Notes: generated by a model from the sequence alone, not told the origin. Numbered from the stretch's first letter, positions 7,751 through 16,806 are shown. The stretch is 64,000 nt of DNA from Amycolatopsis roodepoortensis (GCF_014873915.1 NZ_JADBEJ010000004.1:372001-436000); one strand, 5' to 3'. Translations and numbers: made by a program.

Positions 7751-8899
7751 CTAGCGCATTAGGCGACTACCGCCTGCATATTCATCCAAAACAATTTCGT
7801 CTATTCGGACTTCGGAGCCCGAATAGGGCGCGTTGATCATCTTTTTGTCACCGACGTAGATACCCACATGGTGGATAAGTCCAGGGCTATAGAAAACTAG
7901 GTCTCCCGGATACAGAGAATGCAGCCCAGCTTCCTTCGGCACACGTGTTCCTAAAACGAACTGTGCTCGGCTGTTGTGTGGCAAGGTGATGCCGACCTTG
8001 GCGTAAGCGAAGAGGACGAGACCGCTGCAGTCGAAGCCGATCTTGTTGTAGTCGCCGTGCCGGTCCGCGACGCCGCCGTCCCGGATCCCGCGGCTCGGCC
8101 CGGCAGCCGTACCGCCGCCCCAGGCGTACGGCACGCCGAGCTGTGACATTGCCGCGTCAATGACCGCCTTCGCTGCTCCAGAGGCGTTGACCGGCGGTTG
8201 GAGTTCAACCGCGTCGTATCGCTCGATGTTGGCGAGCACCTGGGCCACGTAGGCCTGACTGGCGTTGTATCGGAGGAGCGCTGCCCGGAGTTGCCCTTGG
8301 TCCTTGAGGTCCCGGGGACCGGTTCCGCAGAGATAGGCAGCCGCGCCGAGAGCGGCGTCGAAGGCGTTGTGCGGGTTGCGGACGCCGTCGTCGTTGCCGT
8401 CTTGTTCGACGCTGGCCCAGGTGGTCGTGAGGAACTGAAACGGGCCGACGGCGCGAGCGAAGGTTCCGTCGGGATTTCGGATGGGAGTGCGGTTGCCTCC
8501 AACGCCGCTGCCGTCGAGAGGCGGGCCGAGGATCGGTGGGCTGATGTCCCCGTTGGGCGCGATTGTCCGGCCGGACGCGTGGCGGGATTCGACTTCGGCG
8601 ATGCCTGCGAGGATCGTCCAGCGCATCCCGGCACAGGCGGGCCTGATGCCGCCGATGCGCTGAGCCGCCTGCTGGTAGGCGGTGAGCATGATGTCCGGGA
8701 TGCCGGGCACGTGTCCTGGCGTCGAGCTTGATCCGTCTGCTCCCCCGGCGATGACGACGATGATCAAGACAGCGACGAGCACGCAGGCAGTGGCAGGCCC
8801 GAACAGGAGAAAGAGAGCGAGGCAGCCCCATCGTTTCGGATGTTCGCGGACCTCGTTGCGGACATGCTCGGCGACGTGGAGGGCGAGCAGCGGGTTCAT
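7751..8899 (-). CDS. Membrane-anchored lytic transglycosylase / NlpC-P60 endopeptidase
   Basis: A 382-residue bifunctional peptidoglycan hydrolase for opening the cell wall at the mating channel. A membrane anchor lies at residues 25 to 50 (CLALFLLFGPATACVLVAVL). An SLT-type domain follows, with GIAEVESRH carrying the catalytic Glu near residue 99 and AVGPFQFLTTTWASV downstream. The C-terminal NlpC/P60 domain has the catalytic Cys in KIGFDCSGLVLFAYAK, His in LIHHVGIYVGD, and PGDLVFYSP. Start ATG 8899 overlaps the VirB6-like stop as ATGA. The domain pair is the same as in VirB1/Tra lytic proteins of Gram-positive conjugative elements such as CwlT. Confidence 0.92.
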   Translation of the reverse strand: MNPLLALHVAEHVRNEVREHPKRWGCLALFLLFGPATACVLVAVLIIVVIAGGADGSSSTPGHVPGIPDIMLTAYQQAAQRIGGIRPACAGMRWTILAGIAEVESRHASGRTIAPNGDISPPILGPPLDGSGVGGNRTPIRNPDGTFARAVGPFQFLTTTWASVEQDGNDDGVRNPHNAFDAALGAAAYLCGTGPRDLKDQGQLRAALLRYNASQAYVAQVLANIERYDAVELQPPVNASGAAKAVIDAAMSQLGVPYAWGGGTAAGPSRGIRDGGVADRHGDYNKIGFDCSGLVLFAYAKVGITLPHNSRAQFVLGTRVPKEAGLHSLYPGDLVFYSPGLIHHVGIYVGDKKMINAPYSGSEVRIDEIVLDEYAGGSRLMR

Positions 8900-10920
8900 G
8901 ACCGATGCTCGTTCAACCGGCTACGCAGGCGTTGCGACCACGTCGGCGTGATCGGCAGCATCCCGGGCGGCAGCGGTGTCGGCTCCGGGCTCTGGCTGCG
9001 TGGAGTTCTCGGTGCTCTGCTGTCGGGAGCGGGAGCCGCGAGGTCGGTCCCGGTGAACTCGGGAGTGGCCGAAATCCTGGCGGGCTGAGGCGCAACCGGC
9101 GACTCGCCAGATGAACGGCGGTTACCGAGAACCGACGCCGCGGTGGTCGCGACATTCACCAGCGGGCTTGCGGCGGCGCCGATGTTTCCGGCGTAGGTAG
9201 AGGCGTAGGCCTTCACTGCGCCCGCTTTGCGCCCAAGCGCTGCCTTGGCGGCGGTGCCCCGTGTGGTGAGGGCGGTGTGCGCGCGGTTGGCGGCGGCAGG
9301 CCAGGACACCGGGGCACCCAGGGTGAAGGAGACGGCCTTGCTGCCAGCCTTCCCGCCGACTTTGCTCGCGGTCACCAGCCGGTTCTTCAAGTCGTTCGCT
9401 GGCGCGATGGCTTCGGTGAAGGCGCCGGCGCTGGTCTTGATCGTGCGGCTGATCCGGTGCGGTCCAGGCTCGACGATGGGCGAGGGCATGGATTTCGGCC
9501 CGCTACGTGGCCTGCCGAGTCGCTGGACACCGGTGTTGACGCTGGACCGGATCCGCTGCAGGTTCGCCATGAGCCTTTTGCGGAACAGGAAGCCGGAGAA
9601 GACGACGATGTCGATGACGGCGAACTTGACCAGTTGCGGGCCGAGGTCGGCGAGCATGAGCGAGCGCAGGAGAACGGTCATGACGGCGATGAAGAACATG
9701 CCCATCAGGAGCTTGGCGATGGTTCCGGCGATCGAGCTGATGCGGTAGGCCAGCTGGTGCTGCAGTTGCGGGATCAGGGCGGCGATCAGGGCGAGGCTGA
9801 GCAGGAGGCCTTCGAAGAGCAGGAAGTACGGGGCAAGAATCTGGATCGCGTTGAGGCAGATGGTGAGGATCGCGAACAGGATCATCGCGACGGCGTACAG
9901 CCAGGCACCGAGCATGCGGTCGCCGTCGGCGACCTCGTTGTATTTGCCGTACTCGCTAGGGCATCCGGCCAGCTCGCGGGCCGGTGTGCTGTCTTTGCCG
10001 GACCAGGGACCCTGGTCGAGGATCTGTTTGATCGAGTACTGGCAGGCGCCGGTGCCCTGTTTGCCGGAGACCGGCGTCCCGTAGTTGAGGGTCTCCCAGG
10101 GCGCGATGAGCAGGTTGTCGATGAGGACTTGCCCGATCGGCGCCGCCGGGTTTCCGGTGCCGCCGGGTTGCTTGCCCATGATCACTGCGCTGACGTCGGT
10201 GCCGAGTTCTCGGCTGAGGCTGAGCACTCCCCCGTCGCCGACGAGGAAGTCGACGGGGTGCGTGATGATCGCGATGGCCAGGACGTTGATCGCGATCGTG
10301 GACACGGTCTCGCGCCAGGCTCGTGTGGTGAGACCGCGCATGAACAGCAGCCCGAGGTAGCAGGTCGCGACGAGCAGGGCCAGTTCTCGAAGTTTCAAGC
10401 CTCCGATTACGGTGGTCTGCCAGATCTTCTCGAGGTCCTGCGCGGGTGCCTTGATCCAGTCGACGACGCCGGCGGTCATGGACCATTCGGTGAACCAGAC
10501 GGAGAAGCCGAGCGCGTACTTGCCCACGGCGAAGCCCATGTTCGCCAGCCAGAGCCAGATCGTCGGCATGGGATTGCTGACCAGCCACGGCAGGTTGGCG
10601 AAGAGGTCGTAGTTGCGCAGGTCGCGGCCGTAGCCGTCGTCGATGGTGAACATGCCCTTGAGGTGAGCGGCGTGCCCGGGGTCGTCCTGCAAGGGCAGGC
10701 TCGGCGCATCCGGATCGGGGCGATCCAAGGTCGATGGAGTCGGCTGCGGAGCGCGCGGATCAGGAACGACGAGACACAGCGGGTACGGCTGGCACGGCCG
10801 CGGTTCGTTCGGTGGCAGCGGCACGACTTGAGCGGTGGCTGGTGCGGCGTTGCCGAGCAGTAGGACGAGCACGATGGTGGCGAACGCGAGAGGTTTCGCG
10901 GCACGCGCGTTGAGCGTCAT
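8896..10920 (-). CDS. VirB6/TrbL-like polytopic mating-channel protein
   Basis: A 674-residue protein. I chose ATG 10920 because GGGAG lies 6 bp upstream; an upstream in-frame ATG at 10959 has no site. A signal-like segment (PLAFATIVLVLLLGNAAPA) is followed by a Pro-rich region. Several membrane segments come next (LALLVATCYLGLLFMRGL, TIAINVLAIAIITHPV, LYAVAMILFAILTICLNAI, YFLLFEGLLLSLALIAALIP, LLMGMFFIAVMTVLL), and the C-terminal cytoplasmic tail is long, low-complexity and basic. Together with the VirB4-like ATPase and the NlpC protein this is the inner-membrane channel of the secretion machine. Confidence 0.8.
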   Translation of the reverse strand: MTLNARAAKPLAFATIVLVLLLGNAAPATAQVVPLPPNEPRPCQPYPLCLVVPDPRAPQPTPSTLDRPDPDAPSLPLQDDPGHAAHLKGMFTIDDGYGRDLRNYDLFANLPWLVSNPMPTIWLWLANMGFAVGKYALGFSVWFTEWSMTAGVVDWIKAPAQDLEKIWQTTVIGGLKLRELALLVATCYLGLLFMRGLTTRAWRETVSTIAINVLAIAIITHPVDFLVGDGGVLSLSRELGTDVSAVIMGKQPGGTGNPAAPIGQVLIDNLLIAPWETLNYGTPVSGKQGTGACQYSIKQILDQGPWSGKDSTPARELAGCPSEYGKYNEVADGDRMLGAWLYAVAMILFAILTICLNAIQILAPYFLLFEGLLLSLALIAALIPQLQHQLAYRISSIAGTIAKLLMGMFFIAVMTVLLRSLMLADLGPQLVKFAVIDIVVFSGFLFRKRLMANLQRIRSSVNTGVQRLGRPRSGPKSMPSPIVEPGPHRISRTIKTSAGAFTEAIAPANDLKNRLVTASKVGGKAGSKAVSFTLGAPVSWPAAANRAHTALTTRGTAAKAALGRKAGAVKAYASTYAGNIGAAASPLVNVATTAASVLGNRRSSGESPVAPQPARISATPEFTGTDLAAPAPDSRAPRTPRSQSPEPTPLPPGMLPITPTWSQRLRSRLNEHRS

Positions 10921-10981
10921 GAACGTCTCCCGAGATCGCACCGGTGGTGCCCGAGACATGGCGCGTACCAGCGGGTTTGAT

Positions 10982-13546
10982 TCAGGGGCGCCGGACGGTG
11001 GGCGTAGTGAGAACGGCTTGAGGCAGCGTCCGATAGGGCTGAGTCAGAATCTTGACCTTGCCGACCCGTCCGGCGTGATCGCGGACCAGGAACTCCCCGG
11101 CGCGCGCTTGGCGTTCTTCTTCGCCGCCCGCGGGATTGAGCGGTGAGAGCTCCTTGGTGACGATCTCCTGATACCGGGTGTCAGCGGGATCGACGCCGAG
11201 CCACGCGAGCCCGTGTCGAGCGAGACCGCTGTCGCGGTGCCGGCCGAGCATCCGGACGGCGATCAGGCCGCGAAGGACTTCATCACCGAGGTCGCTTTCG
11301 GAGTGCGAGCCGAAGGCAGCGTCGGCGCCGTGCTTGCGCCCATCTCGGACGAACTCCAAGGCGATCTGCTGGCCCTCGGGAGTGCCGGTAACGTTGTAAG
11401 CCTCATCGCAGATGAATTGGCCCCACCGCTGGGTTCCGAAGCAGATCTCCTTGGCGATCGCGGCGATCAGCAGATGGAAGGCACGGCCGAACAGTTTCCG
11501 CGGCGGGATACGGGCGGCCATGCGCTCGTTGCTCATCTCAAGGGTGTTCGGAAGCGGCACTTCGTTGGTGCAAAAGACCACCATGTCGGCGGCGAGCACG
11601 TCGACGGGCTCAAGGTCTGGATCGAAGATCGACCGGGTGATCGGGTCACGGCGAAGGCGCCGTAGTCGGTCGGCGAGGCCCCGAGACGCCGGATCCGCAG
11701 CGCCATGGTCGGTGAGGACGTCGATGAGGCCGTTGCTGGACGCGGTCGGCGTACCACTGACCTGATCGAGGGCGCGACCGAGCGCGTCACGTTCAGCCGA
11801 GTTCGACTCCAGGTCCAGCCAGGAGGCGAAGAAGGTCTCGGCGATGCCGGTGCTGGACTTCGTCTTGCCACGGAAGACCCGCAGGGGATCACAGGAGTAC
11901 CGGAGCTCGGCGTTCGCGGCACGTTCGCTGTCGAGCGTGGGATCGATGATGTCGACCACCTGGCAGTTGCCCGGGAGCGCTCTAGCGACCGGGTCCCATT
12001 CGCGGCTCCGAGTGCGGTCTATGGCGATCACGCGACCGTCGAGCATCAGCCGGACGACGGCGGCGATGTTCTTCAGTACGACCGATTTCCCGGAGCCGAG
12101 TTCGCCGATCACCGCGACGCCCCCGGACGAGTCGTGGGTCGGCCCGTAAGTCGGGTCGAGCAGGAACGGGGTGATCGCGCCGCCGTCCAGGACCATGCCG
12201 AACAACGCGCCGCTCGGGTCGCCGAACTCGGCGGACGACATCGGGAGCAGCATCGCGCAGTCGCTGGCGAGGACGTTCTGGCTGCATTCCCGCACAACGA
12301 GCGGCGTCCGATAGCCGGGGAGCAGCGCCTGATAGAGCTGCTTCTGTCCACCGAGCGGCCGCTCCCACTTGTACTCGCCGCCCAAGAACATCTGCCGCAA
12401 CGTTTTGGCCCGTGCGTCGCACTCGCCGGCGGTGGCACCCCACACGCACGCGACGACGCCGACCTCGAGTTCGATCTCGGTGGTGCTCGCGCCGAGGCGG
12501 GCGTTCTTGTGCTGGATCTCCTCCTGAGCGGAGTGAACGTCGGCAGGGACGCCCGCGGTGTCTCCGCCGTGTTCGTCGTCCTGGCTCATCAGGTCACGGG
12601 TGCGGCGCCGGTTGGCCGCGCGAGCCTCGTCGTTCGTCTTTGCCGCGATGCGCAGGGCGTAGTCGACTCCGAAGCCGATGTTCGCCAGCCGCGACAAAAT
12701 CTCGTGCCCGGGGAAGCTGAAAGCGCGGGGCATCTCCGCGAGTACGACAAAGGCCTGATAGCTCGCGATGAGCCCGTCGTCGTCCGGCGTGACGCACTTG
12801 AGGAACCGCTTGTTCAAGACCTGCAGCGGGTTTCCCAGGCGCTTGCCTTCGTCGCTGCGGGCGCCTTCGTCGAACACGGTCCCTCGCAACGTCACTAGCC
12901 GAGCACGGCTCCGGCCACGCGACAGCGTCGCGCCGGAGTTGTGCACGGTCGACGCGCGTTCGAGCTGAGGCTCGCGAACGCCCCGGACCGGAGCGCGGCT
13001 CAACCACCACAGCAGCTCAGCTTCCGTCGCGGGACGAAGCGGAATCGCGCCACCGAGCTCGTGTTCGATGACGCGTGCCAGGTCCTGCGCCTCAACGACG
13101 GCTTGAGCCGACGCGGGTCGCGGCGGAAGGCCGAGTCCCGCGCTCATTGCCGCTCCTGCGGCTCGCAGCAGGGTGCGGCCTCCGTCGCGCCAGCCACTGC
13201 CGGCGAGGGGTTTGGCGATCCAATAGCTGCGGCCTAGCACGTCGAGGTCGTCGAGCTGGTCCCAGGCGTTGTGCACCGTTTCCGCCCAGTGCGGGTTGTC
13301 GTCGAGGTCGATACCGCCGAGACAGCGCCGGATGATCGCGTGCGGCTGGACCTGTTCACACAGCGACGCCAGCATCACCTCGCCGCGCAGGGACTTCATC
13401 AACGTGACGGTGCGGCTGTAGAGCTCGTGCAGCTGCTTTCCCGTCGAGCGGGCGCTTTCGCGTGGGTATGCCCGCCACACTGCCCAGACCGACCCATCCG
13501 TGCAGAACACCAGGTTGCCGCTGATGTCCTGGATCTGGTTGTCCAT
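10982..13546 (-). CDS. VirB4/ConE-like conjugation ATPase
   Basis: A 854-residue protein. ATG 13546 overlaps the TcpE-like stop as TGATG with GGAG 7 bp upstream; an adjacent GTG at 13549 is a less likely start. Walker A is GELGSGKSVVL near residue 483. A Walker-B-like WGQFICDEAYNV is near 725, followed by FVRDGRKHGADAAFGSHSES, the motif-3 region of VirB4 ATPases. The N-terminal half (AVWRAYPRESARSTGKQLHE) is the VirB4-type non-catalytic domain. The protein energises assembly of the transfer channel. The central region (residues 300-360) is rich in charged residues and may be flexible. Confidence 0.9.
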   Translation of the reverse strand: MDNQIQDISGNLVFCTDGSVWAVWRAYPRESARSTGKQLHELYSRTVTLMKSLRGEVMLASLCEQVQPHAIIRRCLGGIDLDDNPHWAETVHNAWDQLDDLDVLGRSYWIAKPLAGSGWRDGGRTLLRAAGAAMSAGLGLPPRPASAQAVVEAQDLARVIEHELGGAIPLRPATEAELLWWLSRAPVRGVREPQLERASTVHNSGATLSRGRSRARLVTLRGTVFDEGARSDEGKRLGNPLQVLNKRFLKCVTPDDDGLIASYQAFVVLAEMPRAFSFPGHEILSRLANIGFGVDYALRIAAKTNDEARAANRRRTRDLMSQDDEHGGDTAGVPADVHSAQEEIQHKNARLGASTTEIELEVGVVACVWGATAGECDARAKTLRQMFLGGEYKWERPLGGQKQLYQALLPGYRTPLVVRECSQNVLASDCAMLLPMSSAEFGDPSGALFGMVLDGGAITPFLLDPTYGPTHDSSGGVAVIGELGSGKSVVLKNIAAVVRLMLDGRVIAIDRTRSREWDPVARALPGNCQVVDIIDPTLDSERAANAELRYSCDPLRVFRGKTKSSTGIAETFFASWLDLESNSAERDALGRALDQVSGTPTASSNGLIDVLTDHGAADPASRGLADRLRRLRRDPITRSIFDPDLEPVDVLAADMVVFCTNEVPLPNTLEMSNERMAARIPPRKLFGRAFHLLIAAIAKEICFGTQRWGQFICDEAYNVTGTPEGQQIALEFVRDGRKHGADAAFGSHSESDLGDEVLRGLIAVRMLGRHRDSGLARHGLAWLGVDPADTRYQEIVTKELSPLNPAGGEEERQARAGEFLVRDHAGRVGKVKILTQPYRTLPQAVLTTPTVRRP

Positions 13547-14025
13547 CACCGGGCTCCGGCGAGCAGCCGCTGCAGTGACGACTTCGGTACGGCGTTATCC
13601 GCAGGCTGTCGTGCCTTGTCCACAGCTAAATCCACGCCATGCAGGTGGAAACGCGGCGTACACGACACCGGCCGCTCCGGCCGATAGGACCGGCCTGCCA
13701 GCATGCCCGAAGACGGAGCGAGCAGATGTGACAAGAGGCCGATCAGCCAGCTGGCCGGCGTCCGCGACTCGATCCGCGCGCGGCGGACCGCGATCGCGAA
13801 CAGCGGCACGCCCCAGCGCGCCGGGCCGAGCCAGTCCAGCAGCGGCAGCTTCCAGACGACCAGCAGAAGAACGAGGAAGACCACGCCCTGAGTGAGCGTG
13901 TACGGGCCGCCAGGCAGATATCCGCCGTCCCGGCCCGGCATCCGCCCGAACATCCGTGGAAACCGGCGCGACCTCGTGTACGACCGTCCAATAAGGACAT
14001 CCCCGTGCGCGCGTTGCGCGGTCAT
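13546..14025 (-). CDS. TcpE-like membrane protein of the transfer system
   Basis: A 159-residue protein; start ATG 14025 overlaps the small pilin-like gene stop as ATGA and the end overlaps VirB4 as TGATG. A basic N-terminus (RSYTRSRRFPRMFGRMPGR) is followed by YLPGGPYTLTQG and a two-segment membrane hairpin (VVFLVLLLVVWKLPLLDWL, then WGVPLFAIAVRRARI). The rest is a cytoplasmic tail. TcpE proteins of Gram-positive systems have the same size, the basic start and the TLTQ-like segment ahead of a membrane hairpin, and are encoded beside VirB4-type ATPases. The family call is moderate; a VirB3-like role is the alternative. Confidence 0.65.
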   Translation of the reverse strand: MTAQRAHGDVLIGRSYTRSRRFPRMFGRMPGRDGGYLPGGPYTLTQGVVFLVLLLVVWKLPLLDWLGPARWGVPLFAIAVRRARIESRTPASWLIGLLSHLLAPSSGMLAGRSYRPERPVSCTPRFHLHGVDLAVDKARQPADNAVPKSSLQRLLAGAR

Positions 14026-14267
14026 TTGGTGAACCAGGCGCCGAACATGCCCGAGACGCCATCGAGGTTGAGCAGGATACCGAGGAAGACCGCGGCGATC
14101 ACGCCGTACTTGATCGAGCGGGTGAAGTTGCCCCGTGTCCCGATCAGCAGGCCGATGCCACCCACGACGGCCGCGAGCAGGATCAGGCGGCGGACCGCCT
14201 GGTCACCCCAGGCGAGATTGGTATCGATCCAGGTCTTGACGTCGGCTGCGAGTACGATGGTCGACAT
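14022..14267 (-). CDS. Small two-helix membrane protein, pilin-like
   Basis: An 81-residue protein; start ATG 14267 has AGGAG 6 bp upstream. The long upstream extension of this frame is a shadow of the TcpC-like gene. It has two membrane segments (LILLAAVVGGIGLLIGT and YGVIAAVFLGILLNL) joined by a short basic loop RGNFTRSIK. The size, two helices and position among virB-type genes are like VirB2/TrbC pilins or small channel proteins. It has no signal peptide with a clear cleavage site. Stop overlaps the next start as ATGA. The pilin role is an inference. Confidence 0.7.
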   Translation of the reverse strand: MSTIVLAADVKTWIDTNLAWGDQAVRRLILLAAVVGGIGLLIGTRGNFTRSIKYGVIAAVFLGILLNLDGVSGMFGAWFTK

Positions 14268-14275
14268 CTCTTCTC

Positions 14276-15223
14276 CTATTCGCCAGGCAGTTTCGAGGAC
14301 GTCGCCGATGTCCCGGCGAGCAGCGGTGCCGGGTCGATCCGGTTGACTTCCCAACGCCCTGCCCGCGCGGCGAGGGTGATGGCGTAGTCGATCGTGGTGA
14401 CCTGCCCAAGTGCGTCGTATCCCCAGGCTCGAACGGTTGCGTGAACCTCGGTTCCGTCCAGCGGCCGGGCCGCCTGGCCGGGCTCGAACGACTCGTGAGT
14501 ACGCAGCTCCAGCAGCTGGACCTCGGCGTACAGCGGTGGAGCGATCGCGCCGATATTCGTCCCTGGCGCGATGTAGCGGTTCAGCTCCCCTCGGCCGACG
14601 AGGTACGCGGCGAGAAAGCCGTGCACTGATTGACCAATCGGTCCGGTCAGCTCTGCGATCTCTGGGTAGCCGAGTTCGACCGCATCGAGCGTGCGCGGGC
14701 ACGCCACTGGCGCCGGAAGCGACGCTGCGACATAGCCACCAGTACCTCCGACGAGGCTGACCTCGGCGCAGAGCAGCCTCGCTCGGTGCCGGCCGTCGGG
14801 TTGCTGAACCAAGATGTTGGCCGCGACCATGACCGACCACGCGCCCGGCCGCTGCGACACGACCGACAACGTGCTGGTGTCGACCGGGATCTGCGTGCCG
14901 ACCGCACGAGTCGACTTCATCCCGACCGGGTAGAAGGCCTCCAACCCGGCAGAGTCGTCACGGTTGGCCGACAGCCACGACCGGACATACATCTCCGCCC
15001 AACCCTGCGGCTCGCTGGCCTCGAGCAGGCGCTCAGAGCTCGGGACGTCAGACGGTGCGTTTGGGCGCAGCACCACCAGGCCCACGACCACGGCCAATGG
15101 GCTCGCGACGATCACGCACCACCCCAGCAGCCAGCCGATCCGCCGAGCCGCGGTGTGGACAACGGACTCCAGCTGAGCATCGGGAATCGCCTGTGCGATT
15201 CGGCCCTCGCGACGCTTCTTCAC
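14276..15223 (-). CDS. TcpC/VirB8-like conjugal transfer protein
   Basis: A 315-residue protein with one membrane segment near residue 30 (IGWLLGWCVIVASPLAVVVG) and an extracytoplasmic domain. That layout matches TcpC/VirB8-type bitopic proteins of Gram-positive type IV secretion: YVRSWLSANRDDSAGLEAFY is the start of the NTF2-like fold, and a second fold ends VNRIDPAPLLAG. The start overlaps the 81-residue protein stop as ATGA. Its TAG stop overlaps the AGGAG ribosome site of the next gene. Such proteins act as a structural core of the channel. Confidence 0.75.
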   Translation of the reverse strand: MKKRREGRIAQAIPDAQLESVVHTAARRIGWLLGWCVIVASPLAVVVGLVVLRPNAPSDVPSSERLLEASEPQGWAEMYVRSWLSANRDDSAGLEAFYPVGMKSTRAVGTQIPVDTSTLSVVSQRPGAWSVMVAANILVQQPDGRHRARLLCAEVSLVGGTGGYVAASLPAPVACPRTLDAVELGYPEIAELTGPIGQSVHGFLAAYLVGRGELNRYIAPGTNIGAIAPPLYAEVQLLELRTHESFEPGQAARPLDGTEVHATVRAWGYDALGQVTTIDYAITLAARAGRWEVNRIDPAPLLAGTSATSSKLPGE

Positions 15224-15465
15224 CGCGCCTCGATCCCCAGCACCTGATGCAGGCGTTTGCGCAACTCTCGATCGTCAGAACCGGCGAGCGCGTCGAAGGC
15301 ATCACAGGCCGGGAAACCGACCTCATCGAGGAAACGCCGGAGCTCGTCGTACAACTGCCGATCGACCATCGTCGACTCAAGGCGCCGCCCCAGATCCCTC
15401 GCCCGAACACGAGCGTGGGCAATGAGCAGTTCACCGGGGGCGAGGTCGGCACGGGGTCCGGTCAC
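15220..15465 (-). CDS. Unknown 81-residue soluble protein of the transfer operon
   Basis: Start GTG 15465 has GGGAG 6 bp upstream, and the stop overlaps TcpC as ATGA. The protein is mostly helical and charged (RARDLGRRLESTMVDRQLYD, ELRRFLDEVGFPACDAFDAL, ELRKRLHQVLGIEAR), without signal or membrane segment. No family is recognised. Its fixed place between the sigma-like regulator and TcpC suggests a regulatory or assembly role in transfer. Confidence 0.65.
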   Translation of the reverse strand: MTGPRADLAPGELLIAHARVRARDLGRRLESTMVDRQLYDELRRFLDEVGFPACDAFDALAGSDDRELRKRLHQVLGIEAR

Positions 15466-15530
15466 GGAAGCTCCCTGAGGTCTGGCAGGTTGCGGTGCTC
15501 AAGACACGCCCAGCCCCGCCGACCTTTGAT

Positions 15531-16376
15531 TCATCCGCGGCCGGAGCGCTGCCATTCACGACCAGCCTCGACCAACGCGCCGAGCGCTCGATTCCGCCGC
15601 CGCGTCGCCGTCGGCTGGCTCACGCCGAACAGCGTCCCGAGCTGCCGGTCGGTCGCGACTCCGTCCCGGCCCATCTGCTCTCCGAAGTACCGAGCGGTCA
15701 GGATCGCCGCTTCCTGTTCGTCGAGCCACCGCTGCTCAACCGCCCAGGCCAGCAGCTCCAGCAACTCCTCAGACGCGCCCTTCTCAGCCGGTATCTCAGC
15801 CAGCGGCTGAGACACCGCACCGTCGTCCGTGGTCACGACCTCGGCGGAGACTTGAGTGATGTCGACACCGAGTGCGCGAAGCGCGGCCCTTTGAGTGTCG
15901 AAGACCAAGTTGGCCGCGACGTGGTGCCGTCGCCGAAGTGGGTAACAGCGAATCTGCTCCCACAAGTGACCGATGACCGCGGACTGGACATCAGCGTTGG
16001 CCTCGTTCGCCGAGACTCCGCCTCCGGTGACACCGCGACGGGCTCCGAAAGTGCCAATCACCGCCCGGCTCGCCCGGATGACCCGTCCGACGACGCGGGG
16101 CACTGCGGGCGACATGGCGTTCAGCACGACTTCCCCAGCGACGACACCTTCAGCTCCGGCGAGCGCGGCCCGCTGCAACAGCGCGTACAGAACTTCGTCG
16201 TGGCGCGCGTAGTCACGGCTGGCGAGGACTTCCGAAAGCCGCTCGTGAGAACCGACGCCTTCCAGGGCGGGGTCTTGCGCTGACCAGGAACTCAGAGCGG
16301 TGTCGAATCGCGAGCGCGACTTCGGGTGAGCGAACTGACGTTGAAGCGCGGTAAGCGGGCTGGAGGTGGCGGACAT
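15531..16376 (-). CDS. Sigma-like / helix-turn-helix regulator heading the transfer operon
   Basis: A 281-residue protein. I chose ATG 16376 because GGTGACC/AAGGGG lies upstream and the residues before it look non-coding; the frame is open to 16562. The middle is helical (SERLSEVLASRDYARHDEVL). The C-terminal part reads WLDEQEAAILTARYFGEQMG, then VATDRQLGTLFGVSQPTATR RRNRALGALV, a helix-turn-helix like sigma region 4. It is the first gene of the leftward transfer block, facing the control region 16377-16806, so it likely activates or represses transfer. Whether it works as a real sigma factor cannot be seen; a classical region 2 is not evident. Confidence 0.65.
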   Translation of the reverse strand: MSATSSPLTALQRQFAHPKSRSRFDTALSSWSAQDPALEGVGSHERLSEVLASRDYARHDEVLYALLQRAALAGAEGVVAGEVVLNAMSPAVPRVVGRVIRASRAVIGTFGARRGVTGGGVSANEANADVQSAVIGHLWEQIRCYPLRRRHHVAANLVFDTQRAALRALGVDITQVSAEVVTTDDGAVSQPLAEIPAEKGASEELLELLAWAVEQRWLDEQEAAILTARYFGEQMGRDGVATDRQLGTLFGVSQPTATRRRNRALGALVEAGREWQRSGRG

Positions 16377-16806
16377 CGTGGTGACCCCTTCGAGCGGCGA
16401 CAAGATCGCCACGAGGCTCGAAACCACCCCTCGCCCACTTCCTGGCCCAGATGCTTGCCCCTGCCGTGGAGCAAGTGGATCACCACCCGATCGGGGCACC
16501 CGCTGCACAGGATTGGGCACGAGACCTTCGGGTAACGGGCTTTCAATCGAGACTTGGAGCACGCCCTCGAGACGAAAGCCGGGCAGGTCTCGTCACTTCT
16601 CTCGCCGATCGAGACCAGGTCTCACACGGTCTCGATCGCCCACCGTGGGCCCGAGACCGCACGCCGGTCGACCCGCGACATCCGCGCTGAATGGAACCGA
16701 GCACCCAAGTACATGTCTCTGTCGATCTCGTTGGATTCGTCGCCCTGCGTGCGACGTGTCTCGCCGACAGCTGAGCACGTCTCGGCAGAACTGGGGCGGG
16801 TACGAC
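16377..16806. other. Divergent control region of the integrative element
   Basis: A 430-bp region separates the leftward transfer operon and the rightward recombinase operon. It holds a cluster of CGAGAC/GTCTCG hexamers (described separately) and no convincing gene. A minus-strand frame at 16292-16546 starting at TTG has three clustered cysteines but no ribosome site. The region is the natural place for promoters of both arms and possibly an origin of transfer or replication. Confidence 0.6.
16520..16784. repeat. Iteron-like cluster of CGAGAC hexamers
   Basis: Nine copies of CGAGAC or its complement GTCTCG occur in 265 bp. CGAGAC starts at 16520, 16548, 16568, 16610 and 16652; GTCTCG starts at 16587, 16629, 16758 and 16779. 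Six consecutive copies are spaced 20, 19, 23, 19 and 23 bp apart, near two helical turns, and five of the nine read CGAGACC. Chance expectation for both orientations is well below one. Such arrays are usually binding sites for an oligomerising regulator or replication/transfer initiator. The hexamer also occurs a few times in the recombinase coding region, which weakens but does not remove the signal. Confidence 0.65.

Noticed and set aside
16292..16546. Possible small cysteine-rich protein (CPILCSGCPD) on the minus strand
   Set aside because: It begins at TTG without a ribosome site, overlaps the sigma-like gene, loses protein-like composition after about 45 residues and lies on the CGAGAC array. 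It may be worth checking in relatives.
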